Shown in pieces: positions 37,506 through 46,242 of a DNA stretch of 64,000 bases. Location of the stretch: positions 2,376,985 through 2,440,984 of the forward strand of contig NZ_OY759719.1 of assembly GCF_963662555.1 (NCBI RefSeq). The letters run 5' to 3'. The translations under genes and the position numbers were made by a program. Source of the stretch: Thiomicrorhabdus sp. (GTDB lineage: Bacteria; Pseudomonadota; Gammaproteobacteria; Thiomicrospirales; Thiomicrospiraceae). Position 1 is the first letter of the stretch. The number at the start of each line of letters is the position of its first letter. A model generated the notes under the pieces. It had not been told where the DNA came from. It did not search any database and saw only the letters and a program-made list of their open reading frames with translations.

Positions 37506-38174
37506 TTATTTACCATTAATGTAGTTGGAATCATGAAATGTCGCAACCCATTGTGGCTTTAATAAGATCATTGCAGCCAATAACATACCGTTTACAAAGC
37601 CTTCAGGTGTGGCCATTAAGGGAATATAAACGATAAAACTCTGCTTCAAAACACTCATTGTATGCACATCATTGACCAGCATAACCAAGGTACTTAGACC
37701 TAAAGAGATCACAATCCCCACGGCCGCAGACAAAAAGCCATTGTAAAAAAGATATACAAAAAAATTGGGTTCTAAAAACTTAGCACCAATTCTATACATG
37801 AACCAAGAAACCATTATGGGCACAACCCCCATTAGTACAGCATTAATCCCAAGAGCTAGCCAACCCAAATCAGATTCAAATACCACACCAATTAAGGCTA
37901 ATAACATCGCTAAAATGGCAAACTGTGGGCCAAACATCATTGTCATTAAGGTCATTAATAGAAAATGGAAGGTAATACCGTTGTCAATACTGGCCCCTAC
38001 TTGCCAAATAAAAAAAACAATAACAGCCATGCCTAATAAGACATGTTGTGCTCCTCTATCACCATCAACTTTATGCCAAGGTGCGGTTTTTAACGCCCAA
38101 ATTAATATCAGTACAAATAATACCCACCCCCCAACGAGGGTTCCTAATCCAAGACTATCTGCAATTAAATTCAA
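37506..38174 (-). CDS. CbiM-like energy-coupling-factor permease
   Basis: A 222-residue membrane protein with about six helices, similar to the CbiM/NikM family of metal (cobalt or nickel) uptake permeases; signs are FHFLLMTLMTMMFGPQFAILAMLLAL, LGINAVLMGVVPIMVSWFMY and the final PEGFVNGMLLAAMILLKP. The canonical N-terminal Met-His-Ile metal-binding motif is missing (it begins MNLIADSLGLG), and no CbiN, CbiQ or CbiO gene is adjacent. The substrate therefore cannot be assumed. Confidence 0.7.
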   Translation of the reverse strand: MNLIADSLGLGTLVGGWVLFVLILIWALKTAPWHKVDGDRGAQHVLLGMAVIVFFIWQVGASIDNGITFHFLLMTLMTMMFGPQFAILAMLLALIGVVFESDLGWLALGINAVLMGVVPIMVSWFMYRIGAKFLEPNFFVYLFYNGFLSAAVGIVISLGLSTLVMLVNDVHTMSVLKQSFIVYIPLMATPEGFVNGMLLAAMILLKPQWVATFHDSNYINGK

Positions 38175-38289
38175 ATTTTTTCCCTCTTTTGAACTTTTTA
38201 AACAATGTTAATGGCTATTATTAACCCAATTGAAACGTGTACAATACAAGTCAATTTTTTAATAACTCTAATTATAAGCCTTTACAGAA

Positions 38290-38688
38290 ATGAGTGGATT
38301 TAAAATACTTTTTGCCAATCTTTATGACTTAATTTTGCTGGTTGCAATTTGGTTTGTTTTTGCAATCCCATTTGTTTTATGGCAAGGCAAATCATTTGAA
38401 GAAAACCAAGCTGCTGTATTTGCGTTTCAAATATACATTTTAGGCATAACTTACGTCTATTTAACTTATTTCTGGACACAATCTGGACAAACCCCTGGTT
38501 TAAGAACCTGGAAAATAAAGATTGTAAACGCAGATAACACTCCACTCTCTCGCTACAATGCAAACTTACGGTTTGTATTTACTGTCGTATTTTTTTTGGT
38601 AGGCTGGATTGGTTTATTCTTACCCAAACAACAACTTTTGCAGGATCGTTTTGCAAAGACTAAAATAGTTCCTGTTGAATATACATAA
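38290..38688 (+). CDS. RDD family membrane protein
   Basis: 132 residues with three predicted helices. The RDD pattern is seen in ILFANLYDLILLVAIWFVF, then WTQSGQTPGLRTWKIKIVNAD and FLPKQQLLQDRFAKTKIV. The first helix has Leu-Tyr-Asp where the classic family has Arg-x-x-Ala-x-x-x-Asp, so the Arg is missing. It starts 115 bp after, and divergent from, the CbiM-like gene. Function unknown. Confidence 0.8.
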   Translation: MSGFKILFANLYDLILLVAIWFVFAIPFVLWQGKSFEENQAAVFAFQIYILGITYVYLTYFWTQSGQTPGLRTWKIKIVNADNTPLSRYNANLRFVFTVVFFLVGWIGLFLPKQQLLQDRFAKTKIVPVEYT

Positions 38689-38769
38689 TTAAACTCAACT
38701 AGACCTTCTCAAGTCACCCAAAACCAAAAATATCGCCTCTAGCATTCATACATTTTTATAGGATTTCAA

Positions 38770-39615
38770 ATGACCACTCTAATTATTCATAGCAACACCC
38801 TAAACTTTGAACAGATTAAAGTCATTGAACGCACATATGGTCAACAAGGTAAACCGACTAAAATTAATAACCATTTTCGTATTGAACTTGAACAAACTCT
38901 AACCACTGAATCAGTACGAAACCTATCCAATGAAATCCAAGTAGACATTAGCACTTTGCCAGAAAATTTTAATCCCAAAGAAATTAAACTGGTTATTAGC
39001 GATATGGACTCAACCTTCATTAGCATCGAATGTATTGATGAGATTGCTGACTACATAAATGTTAAGCCAGAAGTATCAGCCATTACAGAAGCGGCTATGC
39101 GCGGTGAGCTTAATTTTGAAGAGTCATTAATCAAACGTGTTGCTTTATTAAAAGGCTTAGACACAAGTGCACTGCAATATGTCTATAGCGATCGTTTAAG
39201 ACTCAACCCTGGAGCAGAGAAATGTGTATTAGGGCTACATGATCATGGCATTAAGTTTGCCCTGGTTTCTGGTGGTTTTACATTTTTTACTGATCGCCTT
39301 AAAAAAGAATATAACTTAGACTTTACTCGTGCCAATGTGCTCGACCAAGAAAATGGTGAACTAACAGGTAAGGTTGTTGGCAATATCATCGGTGCTCAAG
39401 CCAAGGCTGATTTTTTACACGAACTGTGTAAAGAACTTAATATTCAACCCAATCAAGTTATTGCTATTGGTGATGGAGCTAACGACTTAACGATGATGAA
39501 AGAAGCTGGATTGTCAGTGGCGTATCATGCTAAGCCTACTGTGCAACAACAAGCCAATATAGCATTAAACCATGCAGGGTTAGATGCCATTCTAGACTTC
39601 ATTGATGGTAAATAA
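38770..39615 (+). CDS. serB: Phosphoserine phosphatase
   Basis: Final step of serine synthesis, hydrolysing O-phosphoserine. The 281-residue protein has an N-terminal ACT-like region (about 1-70) and a HAD phosphatase domain with motif I DMDSTFISIECIDEIA, motif II VSGGFTFF, motif III Lys region and motif IV AIGDGANDLTMM. The expected second motif-I Asp is present (DMD). A strong terminator follows. Confidence 0.95.
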   Translation: MTTLIIHSNTLNFEQIKVIERTYGQQGKPTKINNHFRIELEQTLTTESVRNLSNEIQVDISTLPENFNPKEIKLVISDMDSTFISIECIDEIADYINVKPEVSAITEAAMRGELNFEESLIKRVALLKGLDTSALQYVYSDRLRLNPGAEKCVLGLHDHGIKFALVSGGFTFFTDRLKKEYNLDFTRANVLDQENGELTGKVVGNIIGAQAKADFLHELCKELNIQPNQVIAIGDGANDLTMMKEAGLSVAYHAKPTVQQQANIALNHAGLDAILDFIDGK

Positions 39616-39652
39616 TCGTTTGTAGGTTTAAAAAAACAAATTCAAAAGAAAT

Positions 39653-39681
39653 AAAAAAACCGAGTTAAACTCGGTTTTTTT
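39653..39681. terminator. Bidirectional terminator after serB
   Basis: AAAAAAACCGAGT and ACTCGGTTTTTTT flank a small loop, so it can serve both serB (plus) and the convergent MBL gene (minus). Confidence 0.9.
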
Positions 39682-39718
39682 GACCCCGTAAAAAGGGTTT
39701 AGTGGAGAGCATAACGGT

Positions 39719-40714
39719 TTAGAACATGTTTCTCTCTACTTCAGCAATCGCCACTACAATAAACTTACCAATAGCCGATTCATAACCAGGCCATTGGCTC
39801 GCCACATTTTTCATAAATGGCTTATCCATAATAATAGGTTTCATTTCAAAATCAGACAGCCCTTCATCATATAAAGTTTCAACATTGGTATAAATCGTTT
39901 CTAAGAACTCTTTACCCTCGTTAATTAACTGAACATTATCTGCTTTACCGTGCATCGGAATGTAGTGCGTAAAGTTTAAGTCAGCAAGAGCTTGTAACCC
40001 TTTAATACTTCCTAGGTAAGATCCATCTTCCATATTAGCAACACGACGCATAACCATATCACCAGTGTAAACAGTTTTATCATTAACCACTTCTACTGCA
40101 ATATCAGACACCGTATGCATTTGACCATAGTGGTGAATTTTGAATGTAGTATCACCTACAGTAAACTCCTCTCCGCCATTGACCATCTTATTAGGCAAGG
40201 TCACAACTGTACCAGTAATCTTGTTATTGGTATTTTGTTGCATAAAATCAAACCAAAATTTATCAGCTCCATTTTTTAAAGTTTTCAAACATTCTGGGTG
40301 CGAGATAATTTCTACATTAGGGTTAGCCGCAACAAAAGCATGATTACCTAACCAATGATCACCGTGGAAGTGTGTATTGATTACTTTTACGACTGGCTTA
40401 TCAGTGACTTTTTTAATTTGGCGTAAAACCATCTCCCCAATTTGTACCGAGCTCCCAGTATCAACAACCACAACACCATCAGACGTTACCACAAAACCTG
40501 GATTACTAAACATCCCAAAGTTTTCAGGTGTTGGGTGAGCCCCTAATGCTGGAATCATATAGCAACGCTCAGAAACTTTGACCGCATCAATATCAGGTAC
40601 TGCTGGCCCTTTAAAAGCCATATCATCCATTGCATACAATGGATTTAATGCCGACATACCTGCTAAACCAACAGATAATCCTAAAGCAGATTTTAAAAGA
40701 TCACGACGTTTCAT
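39719..40714 (-). CDS. Tat-exported metallo-beta-lactamase-fold hydrolase
   Basis: A 331-residue periplasmic protein with a twin-arginine signal (MKRRDLLKSALGLSVG) and probable cleavage after LYA near residue 28. The MBL zinc-binding motif THFHGDHWLG is intact, with further ligand regions at HYGQMHTVSD and VYTGDMVMRR and a final PMHGK. Sequence style matches the quinoprotein-relay or SoxH-like MBL group seen in sulfur and methylotrophic bacteria, from memory. The substrate is unknown. It is followed by exbB-exbD-tonB in the divergent direction. Confidence 0.85.
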   Translation of the reverse strand: MKRRDLLKSALGLSVGLAGMSALNPLYAMDDMAFKGPAVPDIDAVKVSERCYMIPALGAHPTPENFGMFSNPGFVVTSDGVVVVDTGSSVQIGEMVLRQIKKVTDKPVVKVINTHFHGDHWLGNHAFVAANPNVEIISHPECLKTLKNGADKFWFDFMQQNTNNKITGTVVTLPNKMVNGGEEFTVGDTTFKIHHYGQMHTVSDIAVEVVNDKTVYTGDMVMRRVANMEDGSYLGSIKGLQALADLNFTHYIPMHGKADNVQLINEGKEFLETIYTNVETLYDEGLSDFEMKPIIMDKPFMKNVASQWPGYESAIGKFIVVAIAEVERNMF

Positions 40715-40751
40715 AGTTACCTCTACTCGTTAAAAATTCAATCTATTTATT

Positions 40752-40770
40752 CACATAAATAATCATTCTA
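40752..40770. promoter_or_regulatory. Weak Fur-box-like sequence upstream of exbB
   Basis: AATCATT within CACATAAATAATCATTCTA aligns to the 19 bp Fur consensus at about 12 positions by eye. The location, between an exported hydrolase and exbB-exbD-tonB, suits iron control, but the match is modest. Confidence 0.2.
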
Positions 40771-40968
40771 ATTTTACCATTATTCAGTAAATAAATATGA
40801 TTTAACCATAGTTAGGTACTAAAGGATCTTGCATTCGCTTTATAATATGCTCAAGACATAACCATGTTCTACCTTAATACTTTCTTAAGTATCTATACGA
40901 ATAAAGTATTAAAATAAGCAACCAAATCAAGCATTAAAAAATAACTCTACGCAAGGATAAACAGCAAA

Positions 40969-41391
40969 ATGGAAATACTAAAAACCTATCTAGACTTCGC
41001 CGTTTTTGGGATTTTAGGCACCATGGGTTTTCTTGCTTTATGGGTAACTATTGAACGCGTGCTGTTCTATCGTTCAATTAATCTTCAAGAGTATCAAGAC
41101 AGCGAACTTCTTAATATTGACTTAACCCGCAATTTAACCATTTTGTCTATTATTGGATCAAACTCACCGTTTGTTGGTCTATTAGGAACCGTGGTAGGAA
41201 TCTTAATCACTTTTTACGACATGGGCCAAAACCAATCACTCGATACGGGGTCAATTATGACAGGGCTGGCACTGGCACTTAAAGCCACTGCAGCAGGTAT
41301 TGCCATTGCCATACCCGCGATCATTGCCTACAGTGCTTTACTTAGAAAAGTAGATGTACTCAAAGCACTGTATCGTTCTCAAAACCAGTAA
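40969..41391 (+). CDS. exbB: ExbB/TolQ-type proton channel subunit (short form)
   Basis: A 140-residue inner-membrane protein of the MotA/TolQ/ExbB family. The conserved channel region is NSPFVGLLGTVVGILITF followed by GSIMTGLALALKATAAGIAIAIPAIIAY. It lacks the larger cytoplasmic parts of E. coli ExbB (244 residues) and matches the compact ExbB known from epsilonproteobacteria. It starts an exbB-exbD-tonB operon and supplies proton-motive force to TonB. Confidence 0.9.
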   Translation: MEILKTYLDFAVFGILGTMGFLALWVTIERVLFYRSINLQEYQDSELLNIDLTRNLTILSIIGSNSPFVGLLGTVVGILITFYDMGQNQSLDTGSIMTGLALALKATAAGIAIAIPAIIAYSALLRKVDVLKALYRSQNQ

Positions 41392-41440
41392 TTCATTAGT
41401 AATTTATTAGTTAAGTAAATAGAGTAAGCAGAGAAAAATT

Positions 41441-41845
41441 ATGATGGATTCTGGACCAAAACGTTTCGAAAACATGAACGTCATACCGTTGATTGACGTT
41501 ATGTTAGTGCTTTTGGCCATTGTGCTGATGACAGCAAGTTTTATTGTAAAAGACAATTTAAATATTGAACTGCCTGAGACCTCCAATACCCAAAGCTATG
41601 TTCCGCAAGAAGATGAAAAACCAATTCATTTTTCAATTAATGAACACAATGAATATTTTGTTGACGAAAAACCTCAAAATATAGACAGCATAAAGGCTTT
41701 TTTACAGACCCTAAATAGTGAACAAGCTATTACCCTACAAGTCGATAAAAAAGCTGACTTTGGCACTTTTGTCTCTTTAGTTGATGCCCTAAAAGGTCAT
41801 GAACTCAACAACCTTACTATTCTCACTAAATCGCAAAGTGAATGA
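41441..41845 (+). CDS. exbD: ExbD/TolR-type biopolymer transport protein
   Basis: A 134-residue protein with one N-terminal membrane helix: NVIPLIDVMLVLLAIVLMTASF, including the conserved membrane Asp. The periplasmic domain follows (INIEL-like NIELPETSN). It forms the ion channel with ExbB. It overlaps tonB by four bases (ATGA), showing translational coupling. Confidence 0.92.
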   Translation: MMDSGPKRFENMNVIPLIDVMLVLLAIVLMTASFIVKDNLNIELPETSNTQSYVPQEDEKPIHFSINEHNEYFVDEKPQNIDSIKAFLQTLNSEQAITLQVDKKADFGTFVSLVDALKGHELNNLTILTKSQSE

Positions 41846-42639
41846 AGCCTTTATCTACTCTCTCTTTTATTCTTGCCGTCATTATATACAGCCTATTATT
41901 CGCAGTAGGTTATTGGTTGTGGACAATAACTCCCTTAAAAGAAAGTATTGACCCAAAACTAAGCCAAGTACCTGTTACTTTAGCCATGTTTTCTGAACCA
42001 ACCATTAAAGAAAAACCACCCATTGAAACAGCTGAACCTGAACCAATATCAGAACCGGTAACCAAACCTGTTGTTGAAGAGGTTAAACCGGAACCTAAGC
42101 CTGAACCCAAGCCAGAACCGAAACCGATTCCCAAGCCTAAACCTATCAAGAAACCTGTAAAAGAGATAAAAAAGGTTGTAAAAAAGAAACCTAAAAAAAT
42201 TGAGCCAAAAAAACAACAGCCCAAACCCATTGAAAACACGACTGCTAAAATAGAGCCCCATAAACCGGTAGTAAAACCACAAGAACCTAAACCTGTAGTC
42301 AAACCCAAACCTGCGTACAGCTCTCAACAAGTAGCTAATGCAGAACAGGTTTATTTACATGATCTAAGACAAAAAATTATGGCTTATGCTCAGGATACCT
42401 ACCCAAAAAGAGCAAAAAGACGTCAATGGCAAGGAGATGTAATTATTGAGTTTAACCTATTACCCGATGGCAGAATTACTGGGTTAACCATTATAGAAAC
42501 TTCTGGCAGAAGCATTTTAGATCAAGCTGCATTAGAGATATTTCAGGTTAAGATGGCTCATTATTTTAAGCCGTTTCCCAAAGAGATTAACCGTAAAAAG
42601 TGGCCTATTAAAGTGCCTGTAAGTTACCATTTAGAATAA
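41842..42639 (+). CDS. tonB: TonB energy transducer
   Basis: A 265-residue TonB protein. The N-terminal helix (LSFILAVIIYSLLFAVGYWL) anchors it in the inner membrane, followed by a long Pro/Lys/Glu periplasmic spanner (PEPKPEPKPEPKP, then KPVVKPQEPKPVVKPKP) and a C-terminal TonB domain with GDVIIEFNLLPDGRITGLTI and KVPVSYHLE. It energises outer-membrane receptors, none of which is encoded nearby. Confidence 0.93.
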   Translation: MKPLSTLSFILAVIIYSLLFAVGYWLWTITPLKESIDPKLSQVPVTLAMFSEPTIKEKPPIETAEPEPISEPVTKPVVEEVKPEPKPEPKPEPKPIPKPKPIKKPVKEIKKVVKKKPKKIEPKKQQPKPIENTTAKIEPHKPVVKPQEPKPVVKPKPAYSSQQVANAEQVYLHDLRQKIMAYAQDTYPKRAKRRQWQGDVIIEFNLLPDGRITGLTIIETSGRSILDQAALEIFQVKMAHYFKPFPKEINRKKWPIKVPVSYHLE

Positions 42640-42664
42640 CTAATTAACAATCACTAATTAAAGA

Positions 42665-43177
42665 CTAACGACGCATAGAATTAATTTCAGCCCCAATTTC
42701 TTCTGCTGTTCGGTTAAATAGGTTAAATACATTAAACTTAAACTCTTTAGGATTAAAACCATACTGCACTGGATAATTAAAACTTAATACCATTTTGCCG
42801 CGGTTTCTCATGGCTATCTTAGGCATTTTATGGGTTGCATTCCAATTATTGGTAAACTCTAGTAAATCGTCGTAATAACTGGCTTTAGTTGCAAATTGGG
42901 TACGCATTTGCAAACTCCATAAATTCTTATTTTTACCTGCCATACTAAAAATAACATAACCCGTCCAACCCTTTTTATTCATGGTATAAACCAAGTCCCC
43001 CTCGTTATCTACAACGTATTTAATATTCATTTTATCCAACGTTTTCATTACCCCAGTTTTGCTTGGTTTGTATAGCGGCAATGATAAAGCTTTTTCACCA
43101 TGCAACTGCATAGCCATGCTTTGTTGTGTAAAGAAAAAATACCCAAGAAATGTAAAACCAAGTAACCACTGTTTCAA
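42665..43177 (-). CDS. Exported YbjN-domain protein
   Basis: A 170-residue protein with a signal peptide (TQQSMAMQL, cleavage near residue 22). The YbjN-like part includes YYDDLLEFTNNWNATHKMPK followed by MVLSFNYPVQYGFNPKEF. Most YbjN proteins are cytoplasmic regulators, whereas this one seems to be exported. It is convergent with tonB (25 bp apart). Confidence 0.7.
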   Translation of the reverse strand: MKQWLLGFTFLGYFFFTQQSMAMQLHGEKALSLPLYKPSKTGVMKTLDKMNIKYVVDNEGDLVYTMNKKGWTGYVIFSMAGKNKNLWSLQMRTQFATKASYYDDLLEFTNNWNATHKMPKIAMRNRGKMVLSFNYPVQYGFNPKEFKFNVFNLFNRTAEEIGAEINSMRR

Positions 43178-43339
43178 ATTCGTAAACCTTAATAATGAAT
43201 TTTTAGAATAAAAAATTGTAATTTAGATTACTGTATTTGCCTTTTTATTGCTAACAATAAAACACGATTTTTTGTGGCAAATACAAAGACCATATAATTT
43301 GGTAAACTATGCCGCATTAAAAATATAAAGGATTTTCTT

Positions 43340-43774
43340 GTGGACTACACTGTTCCTGAAAAAAGCATAGAAGAAGTGCAAGCAGATTTAACTAAACGTT
43401 TTATGCACTTTGAAAACCCAAAAGACCGCTACAAATATCTTATTGATATGGGTAAACAACTTCAGCAATTAGATGATAGCTATCAAACAGAAGCGAATCG
43501 TATTCATGGTTGCCAATCTCAAGTATGGATTCATATTGAAGAGAAAGATGGTCACTTATTTATGCAAGCTAAAAGTGATGCTGCCATAGTGTCAGGATTA
43601 ATTGCTCTACTGCTCAAAATTTACAATGGCAGAACCCCGCAAGAAGTCGCTACAGCTCCGTTAGAGTTTTTAGGTAAAATCGGTTTATTACAACAACTCT
43701 CACCAAACCGATCAACTGGGCTTTATCACATGATTAAACGTATTCAAGCAGAAGGTAAAAGCCGTATTGCGTAA
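43340..43774 (+). CDS. sufE: Cysteine desulfurase activator SufE
   Basis: SufE accepts sulfur from SufS and passes it to SufB for Fe-S cluster assembly. The 144-residue protein starts at GTG with AAAGGA upstream. The persulfide-carrying Cys is in NRIHGCQSQVW, with the conserved AAIVSGLIALLLKIYNG and GLYHMIKRI C-terminus. No other suf gene is nearby. Confidence 0.93.
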   Translation: MDYTVPEKSIEEVQADLTKRFMHFENPKDRYKYLIDMGKQLQQLDDSYQTEANRIHGCQSQVWIHIEEKDGHLFMQAKSDAAIVSGLIALLLKIYNGRTPQEVATAPLEFLGKIGLLQQLSPNRSTGLYHMIKRIQAEGKSRIA

Positions 43775-44039
43775 TATTTTTAGTCGCCTTGAAGGGTAGC
43801 TAACCTAATATGACTAATAAACGTCAATTGTTTTAAAACTGCCTGCTTGCCTAACACCCCTTAATTGGGGTTTTTAGTGTTTAGTTTTTAGTCTTTAGTC
43901 TTTTATATATAGAAACTCAATCTATTGAAATCGACTTATATCTCTCCAATCGCTTTTTTCAACTTAATTTCCTTCAATCGTCAACTCATACCAATCTTAA
44001 ATTTAGAACTGCAAAAACAACTCATGTTTTTTGATAATT

Positions 44040-44053
44040 TACCAGGCCTGGTA
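44040..44053. repeat. Dispersed palindrome TACCAGGCCTGGTA, exact
   Basis: Exact copy, extended to an 18 bp palindrome (44038-44055) by TT/AA. Confidence 0.9.
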
Positions 44054-44297
44054 AAACGATAAAAGACTATTGTTTACTTTTAATAATTTCTAACTTGTAA
44101 TCTAATTGATACCTTATACATTTTCTTTTTTTTAAATTCAACATGATTAAAACAACCCCAAAAAACATACATTTTTCTGTGACTTCTTGAAAAGAATCTA
44201 GCTTCTCATTATTAATAAAATCAAACAACCTGTAAAAATGCATTCAAATACAACAATTTAGACATCACTAAATTTTTTATTGCTTTCATAAAAAAAC

Positions 44298-44325
44298 TTG
44301 ATATATCATAGAAAAACCTTATACT
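44298..44325 (+). promoter_or_regulatory. Candidate promoter of the 46-residue peptide gene
   Basis: TTGATA (44298-44303), 16 bp spacer, TATACT (44320-44325). Transcription would start about 40 bp before the ATG at 44371. Confidence 0.5.
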
Positions 44326-44370
44326 AATCATGAATCAATTAATTTTATAAGTGCATAAGGAATAATTATC

Positions 44371-44511
44371 ATGTTCAGTCGCAATAAACAAAAAGACAAA
44401 AACCCTATGGGTGGATTTGTACCAGTTAAACTTTTATCAACTGGCCTTCCTATGGCCGTATTAAGTTTAATTTATAGTTCACTATCTTTATCTATTGGTA
44501 GTGCTGTTTAA
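44371..44511 (+). CDS. Small membrane peptide of unknown function
   Basis: 46 codons from ATG 44371 to TAA. The N-terminus is basic (MFSRNKQKDKNPMGGF) and the C-terminal half is one hydrophobic helix (GLPMAVLSLIYSSLSLSIGS). AAGGA ten bases before the ATG, a promoter upstream and a hairpin downstream (ATATGGCT/AGCCATAT near 44546-44580) support it as a real gene. I do not recognise it. Confidence 0.5.
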   Translation: MFSRNKQKDKNPMGGFVPVKLLSTGLPMAVLSLIYSSLSLSIGSAV

Positions 44512-44840
44512 GTTATCCCTTAAATCAAATACCAGTACTCCTTGATATGGCTTTAGAATTTTATTCTTTAGCCATATAACGTCCGTTTTAAAATCAAACC
44601 TTTTCAGTATCTTTAATTTGCTATCCAGAAGATAGAATCATTTATTTCTTCAAACCCAGTCAAACTAAAACATCGAAATATTAATCATCTTTATAAGCAC
44701 AACCCGCTTATTAATTTCTTATTTATCTCTATAAAAATAAAATAAACTTACTGCTTGTAACTCCCTTTTACTCAGATTGATTTATGTGTATCCTAAGTAA
44801 ACTTTATGTTCGTTATTAAAAATACAGAGGAGAAAAACGA
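44512..44840. other. Intergenic region before trpB
   Basis: Contains the hairpin at 44546-44580 and AT-rich sequence that should include the trpB promoter. No Trp-codon leader peptide or attenuator was recognised. Confidence 0.45.
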
Positions 44841-46037
44841 ATGTCTTATTTAAAAAGTTTTCCTAACCAAGAAGGTTTTTTTGGGGATTTTGGTGGTGCC
44901 TTTTTACCGCCAGTTTTGATTCCACATTTTGAAGAGATTAATAAAGCCTATATGGAATTAGGTCGATCGGCTGACTTTATAAATGAACTTAAGTACATTC
45001 GTAAACACTACCAAGGCCGTCCAACTCCTGTTTACTATGCACATAACCTAAGTAAGGAATGTGGTGCACATATCTACTTAAAGCGTGAAGACTTAAATCA
45101 CTCTGGAGCTCACAAACTTAACCACTGCATGGCTGAAGCCTTATTAGCAAAACACATGGGTAAAACCAAACTTATTGCAGAAACAGGTGCTGGACAGCAT
45201 GGTGTAGCATTAGCCACAGCCGCTGCTTATTTTGGAATGGAGTGTGAAATTCACATGGGTGAAATTGATATTGCCAAAGAAGCTCCTAATGTTACTCGTA
45301 TGAAGCTACTTGGTGCTAAAGTTGTACCAGTCTCTTTTGGCGGACGTAGCTTAAAGGAAGCCGTTGATTCAGCCTTTGACTCTTATGTTCCTCAAGCAGA
45401 TACGGCTTTGTTTGCCATTGGTTCTGTTGTTGGGCCACACCCTTTTCCAATGATGGTGCGTAACTTTCAATCAGTTGTAGGCCATGAAGCACGTGAACAG
45501 TTTTTAGAAATGACGGGGGAATTGCCTGATCAAGTCGGTGCATGTGTGGGCGGAGGTTCTAATGCCATGGGCATGTTTGCCGGATTTATAGAAGATGAAG
45601 GTGTTAGTCTAAATGGTGTTGAACCATTAGGTCGTGGCACCAATCTTGGTGAGCACTCAGCTACCATGACATACGGTAAGCCAGGTATGATTCACGGCTT
45701 TAAATGCTTATTACTAGAAGACGAAGACGGCAACCCTGCTCCCGTTCATTCAATCGCTTCTGGTTTAGATTATCCTGGCGTTGGTCCAGAGCATTCTTAC
45801 CTAAAAACGATGGGCAAAGTAAATTATCACGCGGTGACTGATGATGAGACTTTAGATGCTTTTTACAAGCTTTCACGTATGGAAGGTATTATTCCAGCTT
45901 TAGAGAGCTCTCATGCGGTTGCATGGGCCATGAAACACGGTAAAGCTAACCCTGGTAGTACTATTTTGATTAACCTATCAGGTCGTGGTGATAAAGATAT
46001 TGATTATGTTGCCGAAAACTTTGGCACAGGTGAATAG
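44841..46037 (+). CDS. trpB: Tryptophan synthase beta chain, stand-alone
   Basis: A PLP enzyme condensing indole with serine to give tryptophan. At 398 residues it has the TrpB1 length. The PLP lysine is in [11 protein letters not shown], the catalytic Glu in [12 protein letters not shown], the phosphate loop in [12 protein letters not shown] and the final [10 protein letters not shown] is intact. The opening [20 protein letters not shown] and [13 protein letters not shown] are of a subtype I associate with epsilonproteobacteria and some sulfur oxidisers. trpA is not adjacent, so it may act with a distant TrpA or salvage free indole. Confidence 0.93.
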   Translation: MSYLKSFPNQEGFFGDFGGAFLPPVLIPHFEEINKAYMELGRSADFINELKYIRKHYQGRPTPVYYAHNLSKECGAHIYLKREDLNHSGAHKLNHCMAEALLAKHMGKTKLIAETGAGQHGVALATAAAYFGMECEIHMGEIDIAKEAPNVTRMKLLGAKVVPVSFGGRSLKEAVDSAFDSYVPQADTALFAIGSVVGPHPFPMMVRNFQSVVGHEAREQFLEMTGELPDQVGACVGGGSNAMGMFAGFIEDEGVSLNGVEPLGRGTNLGEHSATMTYGKPGMIHGFKCLLLEDEDGNPAPVHSIASGLDYPGVGPEHSYLKTMGKVNYHAVTDDETLDAFYKLSRMEGIIPALESSHAVAWAMKHGKANPGSTILINLSGRGDKDIDYVAENFGTGE

Positions 46038-46140
46038 TGAACGCTCACCTGAATATAGCAGTTTGACTAAGAAAATATTAACTAATAATATTAACTAATT
46101 AATATTTAACAAACTAATATTTAACAAAAACAAACTTAAC

Positions 46141-46181
46141 GGCATAAAATCAGTTGAGCTTTTATCAACTGATATTATGCC
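46141..46181. terminator. Long hairpin between trpB and pstB
   Basis: GGCATAAAATCAGTTGA (46141-46157) pairs with its complement at 46165-46181 with a single mismatch, 7-base loop. There is no T-run after it, so it may be a terminator for either convergent gene or a 3' mRNA stabiliser. Confidence 0.55.
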
Positions 46182-46242
46182 TAACAAAATAAATCAAATT
46201 TTAAAATGCCGTTTAAAGGCGGGATTATATCTTCTAAATCTT

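Larger units (their letters stand above)
43775..44370. other. Long intergenic region after sufE
   Basis: Holds a CCCC-TTAATT-GGGG hairpin with T-run after sufE (about 43857-43875), an exact palindrome copy (44040-44053) and a promoter (44298-44325) for the small ORF at 44371. Otherwise AT-rich with no gene. Confidence 0.55.

Noticed and set aside
37765-38211. 148-codon open frame antisense to the CbiM-like gene
   Set aside because: A shadow frame; the opposite strand encodes a clear membrane protein with family features.
40752-40770. Fur box upstream of exbB-exbD-tonB
   Set aside because: About 12 of 19 matches in an AT-rich region is not convincing; kept only as a low-confidence site.
41910-42308. 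132-codon Gly-rich frame antisense to tonB
   Set aside because: It arises from the Pro/Lys-rich repeats of tonB read backwards.
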